From NCBI RefSeq assembly GCF_000374005.1, contig NZ_KB893134.1:274084-338083 (forward strand): DNA of 64,000 nucleotides. Reading direction: 5' to 3'. The notes below the pieces were generated by a model. It was given only the letters and a program-made list of their open reading frames with translations. It did not search any database and was not told where the DNA came from. Source of the DNA: Kiloniella laminariae DSM 19542 (GTDB taxonomy: Bacteria; Pseudomonadota; Alphaproteobacteria; Kiloniellales; Kiloniellaceae). Of the stretch, positions 26,483 through 34,241 are shown piece by piece (within the stretch, counting starts at the first letter, position 1; each line of letters starts with the position of its first letter). A program made the position numbers and the translations under genes.

Positions 26483-27421
26483 TTAATCATTGCCGTAGTC
26501 AGGTTCGTATTCCATCTCTCGTTCTTGTTGATCCTCGTATATGTATTCTAATCCTGCTGCCTCAATCTCATCGCTGCCTATTAGCTTCAACTCGCAGGTA
26601 GGACAGCAAAATTCCTCTCCTACGAATTCTCGGTCAACTATTTCCCAGATTGCATATTCATCATGCTCTTCGCTAATGTCCTCGCCTGTTTGTTCACCCG
26701 TCATAAAGGAGCGGGATTTACAGGCAGGACAATTGCTTTCCCATATTTCGTCATACACACCCTTGAATAGGCCAGTCTGGTGCTGAGACTCTTGACGTTC
26801 AGAGTCGATGAGTAGACGTTCGCGTTCGGCTTTTTTCAATGTTTGAAATTTTTTTTCAGCTGCTTCGACACGTAGTTTTATAGCCGCTTTAAGCGCTTCA
26901 GCTGCCTGATCAAGTAACTGACGCGGAGCGGCAGCATCGGCTGCGCCAAGCCACCGTTCCAGAGAAGATCCCATCTGTTTAAGGATCGTATCGCAAGCAT
27001 GCCAGTAACGTGCCTCCCATGCTTCCAGTTTCATCGTCTTGAATGGAAGATCAGCAGAGTGCAGTTCCGCATTGCGACGTTCAGCGATTTCTTTGCAAAA
27101 TTTCTGAATCGCCATGTCAAATTTGGGCACGAGATGCGTTAAGCGCTCGAAAAGCGTCTTGGCTGTAATGGTCTTTACATCGGTTGTGGTATTGATACCA
27201 GCAGCCACGAACATTGATTGCCAATGATTTGGATCTACTACCAGACTTGGATGTTGACGCGCTAACGCAGCTTTGCCAAGAAGCTCAAGTGCGAGTGAAG
27301 CCCAAAGTTGGTATTCATCAAGGTCACCGACAATTTTTCTACTTATGGCGCGACTAATATATACTTTAGACTTCGCATGGAGTGCATCCCCATTGATTGC
27401 TATAAAGACGTTATCAGGCAT
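26483..27421 (-). CDS. HEPN-like protein with a split C-terminal zinc ribbon (putative ribonuclease)
   Basis: The 312-residue protein has three parts. Residues 30-160 are helical and carry ERRNAELHSA, an exact RNxxxH motif (Arg116, Asn117, His121), the catalytic signature of HEPN ribonucleases. Residues about 165-215 are Ala/Lys/Glu-rich and probably a coiled coil. Residues 231-276 hold CPAC and CCPTC, a zinc ribbon with a roughly 38-residue acidic insertion, and the tail is strongly acidic. The start overlaps the stop of the upstream dioxygenase in ATGCCTGA, so translation is coupled. The family assignment rests on the motif and helical context only. RNA cleavage as part of a defence response is inference. 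Confidence 0.6.
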   Translation of the reverse strand: MPDNVFIAINGDALHAKSKVYISRAISRKIVGDLDEYQLWASLALELLGKAALARQHPSLVVDPNHWQSMFVAAGINTTTDVKTITAKTLFERLTHLVPKFDMAIQKFCKEIAERRNAELHSADLPFKTMKLEAWEARYWHACDTILKQMGSSLERWLGAADAAAPRQLLDQAAEALKAAIKLRVEAAEKKFQTLKKAERERLLIDSERQESQHQTGLFKGVYDEIWESNCPACKSRSFMTGEQTGEDISEEHDEYAIWEIVDREFVGEEFCCPTCELKLIGSDEIEAAGLEYIYEDQQEREMEYEPDYGND

Positions 27422-28070
27422 CGATTAGAATCCTCCCTAAGCGTCGCCCTGAGCCTTGGTTAACTGACGCACGCCCATGCATGATGGTCCAATTATCTAT
27501 GATTAGGATGTCACCTTTACTCCAATAGTGTACTTCCGGGACGCTGTCTTCTAGCCGTTGTTCTACAAGAGTTAACGCTGCCCTCCCGCGCTCAGTGACG
27601 GCCTCGAGGCAACCAGGATCGAACCTAAAAAACATACGATCTGACGAAAGAATAGTTGAATAGAATGACCGTTGTCCTGCGCGAACGAGAACTGGTGCAG
27701 ATTCAAGAAAATCGAGCTCCTTTTGGGAGAAACGAAGTCTTCGCCAATCAACAAGCATCGTAGGTGCGTTAGGTATACCTGGATCAATGCAACCAAGTAA
27801 AAGATAGCGACATGGGTACTGGCGGTGGCTGAGCTCTGTATGAAATGGTAAGGCGTCCAAACCAAATCTTACGCTCAGGGATCGTGGGTGTGCTTCAATG
27901 ATCTTACGTGGTTGAATTACCTCGACGAGCGAGCCACCGCGGCCCACTGTGCGTGTGCCAAGAGTATCTCCTATTTGTTCCAATTCTCTGAGTATAGTAT
28001 CCTCAGTTGTGTCGGAAGAGACACAAGTTGCCCATCCTTGATCTGCTAATGAGCTCGCGAATTGCGGCAC
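27414..28070 (-). CDS. Short TauD/clavaminate synthase-like Fe(II)/2-oxoglutarate dioxygenase
   Basis: The 218-residue protein is about 60 residues shorter than usual TauD. It shows PFHTELSH (His77, Glu79: an HxE form of the HxD iron motif, as in clavaminate synthase), a core strand YWSKGDILIIDNWTIMHGR with the distal His198, and the 2-oxoglutarate-binding arginine expected in GSGRRLGRILI. All iron and co-substrate ligands thus appear present. The substrate is unknown. It is the first gene of the operon with the HEPN and DUF2971 genes, overlapping the former by 8 bases. The operon is AT-rich relative to its flanks. Confidence 0.72.
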   Translation of the reverse strand: MPQFASSLADQGWATCVSSDTTEDTILRELEQIGDTLGTRTVGRGGSLVEVIQPRKIIEAHPRSLSVRFGLDALPFHTELSHRQYPCRYLLLGCIDPGIPNAPTMLVDWRRLRFSQKELDFLESAPVLVRAGQRSFYSTILSSDRMFFRFDPGCLEAVTERGRAALTLVEQRLEDSVPEVHYWSKGDILIIDNWTIMHGRASVNQGSGRRLGRILIDA

Positions 28071-28158
28071 TTTCTATTCCTCCCGACTCATAACTAATTG
28101 AGGCTCAACATTCTATTATTGTCTGCTTTGGGTTGAAGGCAGAAGATCCAGCAACAAA

Positions 28159-28428
28159 TCAAACATTTTTACACCCAGTAATAGCATTTACACTATGGAC
28201 AAAGGCAACAAGCACTTGTTCGTCAGTTAGATCGTTAAATATAGGAAAATCTGTCGAATTTCCTGCTGGATTACGGTCGCTATTACATCTCACAACATTT
28301 ATGTATCTCCGAGTATCGGCCCAATCCTTTTCGCCTGTGGCGTGGCGAACCCATGCTCGTTTCCATATATTTGGTACTTGTTCCCACTCAATATAAGGAT
28401 TGCCGTTTCCGTCTTTATTAATCTCCAT
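28159..28428 (-). CDS. Small protein of unknown function (89 aa)
   Basis: AGGAG lies 8 bases before the ATG at 28428. The protein is soluble, with VPNIWKRAWVRHATGEKDW and a central IFNDLTDEQVLVAFVHSVNA helix. I recognise no family. It lies 88 bases upstream of the dioxygenase gene on the same strand and may be part of the same island transcript. Confidence 0.55.
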   Translation of the reverse strand: MEINKDGNGNPYIEWEQVPNIWKRAWVRHATGEKDWADTRRYINVVRCNSDRNPAGNSTDFPIFNDLTDEQVLVAFVHSVNAITGCKNV

Positions 28429-28527
28429 CAGAAGATCTCCTAAATATACGATATCTACAATTTGTGGTTATATGGCTAAAAGCAAAGACATAATAAATTT
28501 TTGAAATCAAAAGGACTTTGTCTTGCT

Positions 28528-28728
28528 CTATTTAAATAATTTTATCAAAAATCTTAAAAATTTCATTGGCTCAGTATAATATCCTGATTTTCGTTTAACT
28601 TTTCCATTCACGTTTTTTGAAGCATTTGTGTATTTTGTAACTTCATATATTCCCAAGTTCTTCTTGATACGTTTTTTAGCCTTGGTAATGCCAAGCGCAG
28701 TTTTAAGACTTGGCTTTCTGTATCTCAT
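28528..28728 (-). CDS. Small, very basic conserved-looking protein (66 aa)
   Basis: The protein starts at ATG 28728 with AAAAGGAAA upstream. It is strongly lysine/arginine rich: MRYRKPSLKTALGITKAKKR, a VKRKSGYY segment and a C-terminal PMKFLRFLIKLF amphipathic helix. The opening 'YRKPSLKTxLGxTKAKKR' recurs, to my recollection, in small uncharacterised proteins of mobile or accessory regions, which I cannot confirm here. A nucleic-acid-binding role is plausible from charge alone. Confidence 0.55.
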   Translation of the reverse strand: MRYRKPSLKTALGITKAKKRIKKNLGIYEVTKYTNASKNVNGKVKRKSGYYTEPMKFLRFLIKLFK

Positions 28729-29153
28729 CACAATTTCCTTTTAATTAGAGATACTCAAAAAGTCCGCTTTGGGTTGGTTCCCGAAGTTCTGCTAACGAAT
28801 CAAACATTATATAAAATAGCTTGATGCACAACCTTTGGTGTTGTTTGTGATGCTAAATAAACGTCGTTTTTTGGTGTTGTAGAAGTTTGAAAGCTGGCAC
28901 TGAAAATATTGGAAAATTTTGTCCAATTACCAAGTCAAACTTTCAACATCAATTTTTGAGAGTCGTTGACGAGTTAGCAGACGGATCAGACGGGGTCGTC
29001 TCCGATGGTTGGACAGGGCTCCCAATGTAACCCTGACCTACATTCTCATATAAAGTGAGCCGGGACTTGTTATCCGGCACCAATCGGTGCCATAAGCGGA
29101 GAGAATTTTCCTGTTTCTGCCTCGCTTGTGAAGGCCTGTACCGGATCGGACAT
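28729..29153. other. Gap between the island and roxA
   Basis: These 425 bases hold no ORF. They change from AT-rich (to about 28,960) to the core composition before roxA, marking the right edge of the island. No integrase, IS inverted repeats or clear flanking direct repeat are seen. Confidence 0.45.
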
Positions 29154-30332
29154 ATGACAGACAAACTTGCTCTCCTTGATCAGCTTCCTTCTGCCGCCGA
29201 TTTCTATCGGCTCTATTGGAACCGTCGTCCCTTTGTGGTGCGTGGAGCGGTCAGGGCAGAGGTGATGGAGGAGCTGATTTCAGGGGAGGAACTGGCCGGA
29301 CTTGCAATGGAAGAAGCCCCGCAATCACGGATGGTCCGTACGGCGGGCGCGCAGCAGAACTGGTCCTGCGACTTCGGCCCCTTCCTTGAGGAGAGCTTCA
29401 CCAAAGCCGGTGAACGGGACTGGAGCCTGCTGGTTCAGCATGTGGAACAGTTTCACCCCGAAACCTCTTTGTTGCTGCGCTCCTTCAACTTTGCTCCGCG
29501 CTGGTTGATGGATGATATCATGGTCAGCTTTTCGGCCCCTGGGGGATCCGTCGGCGGGCATATTGACAGCTACCACGTCTTTCTGGTGCAGGGGGAGGGC
29601 AAGCGGCGCTGGAAAATCGGACGTGAAGCCATCCTTGAGGAAAACTATATCGCGGATATCCCGCTGAAGGTCCTGAGCGAGGATTTTGTCGGTGACAAGG
29701 TTGAGGTGACCTGTGGCGATGTGATCTATGTTCCGCCGCGTTTTGCCCATGAGGGGACGACACTGGAAAGTGCGCTGACCTATTCGGTTGGTTTTCTCGG
29801 GCCCAAGCTGTCAGAGCTCTTTTCCGGCTATGCCCAGTACCTTGCCGAGTTTGAAGATCTGGACCAGCGCTATGTTGGTGCCGGACTGGACGAAGGCAGC
29901 GCAGGCTTTATGCTTGATAGCTCTGCGGTTGACAGCCTGCGCCAGAGCTTTGTCGAGCCGCTGACATCTGAAGATTTCCCCCAGTGGCTGGTCGAGTTTT
30001 TTACGGCCTCGTCGCACGAAGACTTCGGCCAGTACAGTGAGCGTGAGGAAATGCTCTATGATGACGAGTTTGAAGGCGAGCTGAAAGACGGGGCCAGCCT
30101 GATCAAGCCGGAGTACATCAAGTTTGCCATCACAGCGGCACCGGAGGGAGGCTTTGCCCTCGGTTTTGACAGCCAGAGTTTCTCGCTGGACGAGAAACTG
30201 TTCCCGCTGGTGCAGATGTTTATGAAGGAAGAGCTGGTCAATTCAAAAAGCTATCCCGATCTTTTCGCACACCCGGCCTATCTTGAGTTCCTGCTGGAGC
30301 TTTATAATCACCAGGCGCTGGAATTTGCCTAG
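29154..30332 (+). CDS. roxA: Ribosomal protein uL16 3-hydroxylase (JmjC-type, RoxA/YcfD)
   Basis: This 2-oxoglutarate/Fe(II) oxygenase hydroxylates an arginine of ribosomal protein L16. The 392-residue protein has an N-terminal JmjC cupin with the iron motif GGHIDSYHVFLVQ (His136, Asp138) and a distal histidine in VPPRFAHEGTT, followed by a dimerisation segment and a C-terminal winged-helix part, as in YcfD. ATG 29154 gives the family N-terminus; the upstream frame is not conserved-looking. The gene is in normal core composition, unlike the preceding island. Confidence 0.92.
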   Translation: MTDKLALLDQLPSAADFYRLYWNRRPFVVRGAVRAEVMEELISGEELAGLAMEEAPQSRMVRTAGAQQNWSCDFGPFLEESFTKAGERDWSLLVQHVEQFHPETSLLLRSFNFAPRWLMDDIMVSFSAPGGSVGGHIDSYHVFLVQGEGKRRWKIGREAILEENYIADIPLKVLSEDFVGDKVEVTCGDVIYVPPRFAHEGTTLESALTYSVGFLGPKLSELFSGYAQYLAEFEDLDQRYVGAGLDEGSAGFMLDSSAVDSLRQSFVEPLTSEDFPQWLVEFFTASSHEDFGQYSEREEMLYDDEFEGELKDGASLIKPEYIKFAITAAPEGGFALGFDSQSFSLDEKLFPLVQMFMKEELVNSKSYPDLFAHPAYLEFLLELYNHQALEFA

Positions 30333-30365
30333 GAAAAGGTGATTTCCTTGTGTGTTTCTGTATTT

Positions 30366-31217
30366 TCAGTCGGCGTTGTTAATACGTTGGGTGATTTCTG
30401 AGAGGCGTGACCAGCTTTGCAGGGCCATTGGTAAAACCAGTGCTGATTCCACGAATTCCCACGAATAGTTGATGATGGAAAATATTGTGCCTGCCGTGGT
30501 TTCGATGTTTGTGGCTGCAAACCAAAGATTGAAAACAATGAAGCCCAGAAACACGGTAAAAATCGCGCCATAGACCCAGGCCTCGGTATCCGACAGTTTT
30601 ATTTCGATTTTGCGCAATCTGGTGAAGTGCGACAGGACGGCCTGGTCCGATTTTTCCTCCAGAATTTTCACCTGTTGCTCGACCTGCTGGTTGTGATCTG
30701 CATTCAAGCGGTAAAACCGATGATGACATAGGCCATAAAACAGGATCGCCAGGGCGGTAGCAACGAGCGCAGCACAGGAAAGGGCGGGATGAAATATGTA
30801 CAGAATTATAAGGGATACCACGATCTGAACCCCGGAATTCATTATCCCGGGGATTTCCAGTTCCAGAAAATCGACCAGTTCACGGGCCATTCCCAGGCGT
30901 GCATTCAGGGTTGAGACGGGAACCTTGCGGGCACGGGCGACCTGAACCTTTCCGACCTCGACACGAATTGTTCCGTAAACGCGTGTGTCGTAGACACGGC
31001 GGGCTACAGCAACTCCCATAAGAGCCGCGAGGACCAGTGCCAGTTGCTGAAGCGCCTCCGTGTTGTTGTCTAAAAGTCCATCAATGGCAAAGCCGATAAA
31101 CAGGGGGATCAAGGCGGTCAGTGCTGTCTCGCACAAGGTCAGAAGCCATGTCACCAGGATCGGGCGAAGAAACGTGGTGAGCAGCGCGGTAATGGTCAGG
31201 GTTCTGTCTTCAATCAT
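30366..31217 (-). CDS. Stand-alone ABC transporter six-transmembrane domain protein (no ATPase)
   Basis: The 283-residue integral membrane protein is made of a single ABC exporter-type membrane domain. Hydrophobic segments lie near 15-45, 55-75, 125-160 and 235-270, and the intracellular helix reads ARKVPVSTLNARLGMARELVDFLELEIPGIM. There is no nucleotide-binding domain after residue 283 and no ATPase gene is nearby, so it either works with a distant ATPase or has a different role. A GAACGATCGTTC palindrome lies 80 bases upstream. Confidence 0.8.
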   Translation of the reverse strand: MIEDRTLTITALLTTFLRPILVTWLLTLCETALTALIPLFIGFAIDGLLDNNTEALQQLALVLAALMGVAVARRVYDTRVYGTIRVEVGKVQVARARKVPVSTLNARLGMARELVDFLELEIPGIMNSGVQIVVSLIILYIFHPALSCAALVATALAILFYGLCHHRFYRLNADHNQQVEQQVKILEEKSDQAVLSHFTRLRKIEIKLSDTEAWVYGAIFTVFLGFIVFNLWFAATNIETTAGTIFSIINYSWEFVESALVLPMALQSWSRLSEITQRINNAD

Positions 31218-31296
31218 GCTTCTTCTGCCTGGTTGGATACGGTTGTTTTTCCCCGAACTGAAGTCAAAGGAGATTTGATTAATTATTTAAATAAAC

Positions 31297-31308
31297 GAAC
31301 GATCGTTC
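31297..31308. promoter_or_regulatory. Perfect 12-bp palindrome upstream of the ABC membrane-domain gene
   Basis: GAACGATCGTTC lies in an AT-rich promoter-like stretch 80 bases before the start at 31217. Such sites are typical of TetR-family operators. The only TetR gene nearby (34242-34853) has a different operator, so an unlinked repressor is expected. Nothing else is visible in the 328-base gap 31218-31545. Confidence 0.45.
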
Positions 31309-31545
31309 ATATGTGAATTAAATATAGAGCTTTCAAGCCCACTTGTTCTGATGGGGGGTAGGGAAAACCGGAAAAAAGGGCTTTGATAAGGTTTTGCTTC
31401 GGGAATAGCTGCAGGAATAGTTTCTGGCGCGGGGGGCGACAGCGCGTGCTTGTTCAAGCTCTTGTTTGAAAGCCGTGAACAGTCAAAGCTTTATCAGACG
31501 GCCACTACAGCAAACGCCAAAAAGAACGGGTGCGGCCTTGGCGTT

Positions 31546-32214
31546 TTACGTGGCAGGGGGTGTCCAGCGGAAGGCCTGGACCCGGCCAACATTTTTCAGT
31601 TTCAGGCCGGGCTGCCCGTCTTCGTCTGAAAGGTTCTCGCAAGATTTCTGAAGGGGTGGCGGCAGGAGGTTTTCAAAGCGGTTGGTCATGAACACCGTAC
31701 CGGGATCGGCGCGGGCTTCCAGACGGGCGGCAAGATTGACGATCTCGCTCAGAAGACTGAAACCTGGATAGGCGGTGGGTAAAGACAACAGGGTCACCGG
31801 GCCATAGGACAAACCGATGCGGGCGCCCTGGGTTTCGATCACCCGGTCGATACTGTCCTGCCACACACTGGCAGTGTTCTGGGCCAGTGTGTGAATACGG
31901 GCGGCAACCTGGAGGATCTTGGGCGCATCAACCTTGTGGTGCACACCCCAGACGGCGAGCAGACCATCGCCCTGCACCCGGTCAACCAGTGCGCCACTTT
32001 CGATCAGGATATCACGGGCGCCATCACAGAAGGCACTGAGCATTTTGTGGGCCAGGGAAATGTCACTGGTCTCGCGGACAAAGGCGCTATAGGAACAGAA
32101 ATCCATCGCCATGACACAGCAGTCTTCAATCGGTTGGTCGAGCTTTTCATCAAAAGTTTCCCAGCCGTCCAGCGAGCCAAAATGAAACTCGTACAGTTCC
32201 TTGTCGACAGCCAT
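31546..32214 (-). CDS. Class III adenylate/guanylate cyclase domain protein
   Basis: The 222-residue cytosolic protein consists of little more than a class III cyclase domain. It shows the first metal aspartate in VMAMDFCSYSAF (Asp38), the second in VQGDGLLAVWG (Asp83), and the transition-state Asn-x3-Arg in EIVNLAARLE. The substrate-specifying residues cannot be called with certainty, so cAMP is likely but cGMP is possible. No sensory domain is attached. GGAAGAA precedes the ATG. A phosphoesterase of CpdA type is encoded at 51182-52015, far away. Confidence 0.88.
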   Translation of the reverse strand: MAVDKELYEFHFGSLDGWETFDEKLDQPIEDCCVMAMDFCSYSAFVRETSDISLAHKMLSAFCDGARDILIESGALVDRVQGDGLLAVWGVHHKVDAPKILQVAARIHTLAQNTASVWQDSIDRVIETQGARIGLSYGPVTLLSLPTAYPGFSLLSEIVNLAARLEARADPGTVFMTNRFENLLPPPLQKSCENLSDEDGQPGLKLKNVGRVQAFRWTPPAT

Positions 32215-32378
32215 TTATTCTTCCACCCAATCCACGCGAATCATCACTTTTCTTTGCACGCGGCAATAGAGAGGAAGCGCTCAGTCTTCACAAGCAAAAT
32301 TGCTGTGATAACGCAAAATTCATCACAGAAATTGCGCAATCCTGGGGATATAACCCGGAATGAAAGTAGATAAGAAGG

Positions 32379-32747
32379 TTATTCGTTTACGATCATCTTG
32401 AACCCACCAAAAATGATACGCTTGCCGTCAAAGGGCATAGGGTTGGTTTCTGAATGCATTTCAGGGTCATTCATCACCTTTTCCATACCACTGTTGCGGG
32501 TTGCGCTGTCAGGCCAGGCAATCCAGGAGAAGACAACGGTTTCATCTTCCTGGCATTTTACAGCCATGGGGAAGGAAGTCACCTTGCCTTCCGGAACATC
32601 ATCGCCCCAGCATTCCACAAGACTCAAGGCCCCATATTTTTTGAAAATTTTGGCAGCGGTTTTTGAAAAATCTATATATTTCTGTTTGTTGGCTGTCGGG
32701 ACGGCGGCGACAAAGCCATCGATATAGGGGAAATCAGAGGTCGGCAT
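32379..32747 (-). CDS. DUF1428 (YbaA-like) protein
   Basis: The 122-residue protein has the DUF1428 signature: YIDGFVAAVPTANKQKY, LVECWGDDVPEGKVTSFP, VFSWIAWPDSATRN and MPFDGKRIIFGGF. Members have a dimeric ferredoxin-like alpha+beta barrel fold and unknown function. It is the last of five same-strand genes downstream of a TetR repressor gene (VOC, SRPBCC and VOC proteins between) and is probably in that regulon. Confidence 0.9.
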   Translation of the reverse strand: MPTSDFPYIDGFVAAVPTANKQKYIDFSKTAAKIFKKYGALSLVECWGDDVPEGKVTSFPMAVKCQEDETVVFSWIAWPDSATRNSGMEKVMNDPEMHSETNPMPFDGKRIIFGGFKMIVNE

Positions 32748-32769
32748 AGATCTATCCTTTCAAGATGAA

Positions 32770-33243
32770 TTATTGAGGTGTGTTAAAGGCGGCCTGCAGT
32801 GCAGCACCATCAAGTTTACCCATTTGCATCATCGCATTCATTGTTCGGGCGACTGCCGCCTTGTCCGGCGACGAGAGGAGGCGGGGCATCAATTCCGGTA
32901 CGATTTGCCAGGAGACACCAAAGGGGTCCTTTAGCCATCCGCAGGGACCTGCTTGCCCCCCTTTGGCGGTCAGAGCATCCCAAAGATGGTCGGTTTCTTT
33001 CTGATCCTTGGTCAAAACGCTGATCGAGGCGGCTTCGCTGGGGGTATATCGAGGGCCGGCATTGAGAACCATAAAGGGAGCGCCTGCGAGGGTGAACTCG
33101 ATGACAAGCGGAGGTTCTTCCGGATTGGGACCGAAGCTGTTTTCGATATAGCTGTCTGGCAGCAGGGAAATATAAAAATCAACGGCTTCCGTACCATTGC
33201 CATTAAAACCAAGACAGGTACGAACTTTGGCGGTCTGTTCCAT
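32770..33243 (-). CDS. VOC-superfamily protein, PhnB/'3-demethylubiquinone methyltransferase'-like
   Basis: The 157-residue protein has the paired beta-alpha-beta-beta-beta modules of the VOC fold: VRTCLGFNGNGTEAVDFYISLLP, FTLAGAPFMVLNAGP and CGWLKDPFGVSWQIVPE. Despite the common database name this family has no proven methyltransferase activity. The ATG at 33243 follows AGAGGAAAG; the frame open to 33342 is an artefact. It lies in the TetR-headed block. Confidence 0.88.
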   Translation of the reverse strand: MEQTAKVRTCLGFNGNGTEAVDFYISLLPDSYIENSFGPNPEEPPLVIEFTLAGAPFMVLNAGPRYTPSEAASISVLTKDQKETDHLWDALTAKGGQAGPCGWLKDPFGVSWQIVPELMPRLLSSPDKAAVARTMNAMMQMGKLDGAALQAAFNTPQ

Positions 33244-33316
33244 AAAGCTTTCCTCTCCAGAATCACGTTTGCGGGTTTCCGATTTGGGTTCCTGATGGCT
33301 TACAAAAGATTGCCGT

Positions 33317-33787
33317 CTAGACCAGACTTTGCGTGAGTTCATTTAACTGGTCAGCGGCTTTGTTCCAGCCGCTCTCGAAACCCATCTCAAGATGCTGCTG
33401 TTTGCTTTCAGCTGAGGCATGACGCGCGCTCCAGATCATGCGGGTCCGGTTTGTGCCTTCGTCAGAAAGTTCAACAACCCCAGTCATGAAAGAATCAGGT
33501 CGCGGCATGAACCCCTCGCTGTGGGAATCGCTGAAGACAAGCCGTTGTTGCGGGACCACTTCTAGAAAACTGCCGACAGTCTCGATCCGCTCGCCATCGG
33601 GTCCGGCCATAACAATATTCATGCGACCGCCGGGCCTTGCATCCAGATCAGCCTCTGGCACGCTCCAGGGTTTGGGGCAGTACCACTGTTTGAGCCGTTC
33701 GGCCTCAGTCCAGCAGGACCAGACGAGGCTGCGCGGGGCATCGATGATCCGGGTGATGCTGAGGGTATAATCAGGGGTGTTGCTCAT
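33317..33787 (-). CDS. SRPBCC (AHSA1-type) domain protein
   Basis: The 156-residue single-domain helix-grip protein begins YTLSITRIIDAPRSLVWSCW, with the conserved ERLKQWYCPKPW and GGRMNIVM segments and the C-terminal amphipathic helix GFESGWNKAADQLNELT. Such proteins bind hydrophobic ligands; no ligand can be named. The ATG at 33787 is favoured by GGAG 7 bases upstream. It is in the TetR block, which combines VOC and SRPBCC proteins as seen in many xenobiotic-response-like clusters. Confidence 0.88.
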   Translation of the reverse strand: MSNTPDYTLSITRIIDAPRSLVWSCWTEAERLKQWYCPKPWSVPEADLDARPGGRMNIVMAGPDGERIETVGSFLEVVPQQRLVFSDSHSEGFMPRPDSFMTGVVELSDEGTNRTRMIWSARHASAESKQQHLEMGFESGWNKAADQLNELTQSLV

Positions 33788-33823
33788 GGCTGTGCTCCAC
33801 TGGCTGTTTTCCATTAACGGGAT

Positions 33824-34225
33824 CTAGGAATTGGCGGGCATGTCAAACCAGAAGGGCTCCCAGATATGTCCGTCGGGGTCGGCAAAGGCCCGTCCGTACA
33901 TAAAGCCGAGATCCTGTGTGTCGCGGACCACGCTTCCGCCCTGGGCAAAGGCTGTTTCCACCATCTGGTCGACCTCTTCCCGGCTGTCGAGGGACAGGGC
34001 GACGAGGGCTTCGCTGCTGGTATGGGCGTCGGCAATCTTGCGGGGGGTGAAGCTCTGGAACTTTTCATGGCTGAGGAGCATGGCAAAGTTGTGTTCGCTG
34101 ATGACCATGCAGAGTGCGGTATCGTCGGAAAAATCCGGGTTAAAGGAAAAACCCAGCTTTTCAAAAAATGCTTTCGAACGCTCAAGATTGGCAACGGGAA
34201 GATTGATAAAGAGTTTTGTGCTCAT
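33824..34225 (-). CDS. VOC-superfamily protein (glyoxalase/bleomycin-resistance fold)
   Basis: The 133-residue protein has the VOC pattern LFINLPVANLERSKAFFEKLGF, a middle MVISEHNFAMLLSHEKF segment and the C-terminal FMYGRAFADPDGHIWEPFWFDM with a conserved glutamate metal ligand. The metal and substrate are unknown. It starts 16 bases after the tetR stop, so it is the first enzyme-like gene of the TetR operon. The longer frame to 34408 is an overlap artefact. Confidence 0.88.
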   Translation of the reverse strand: MSTKLFINLPVANLERSKAFFEKLGFSFNPDFSDDTALCMVISEHNFAMLLSHEKFQSFTPRKIADAHTSSEALVALSLDSREEVDQMVETAFAQGGSVVRDTQDLGFMYGRAFADPDGHIWEPFWFDMPANS

Positions 34226-34241
34226 AATCGGTTCTTTCAAG

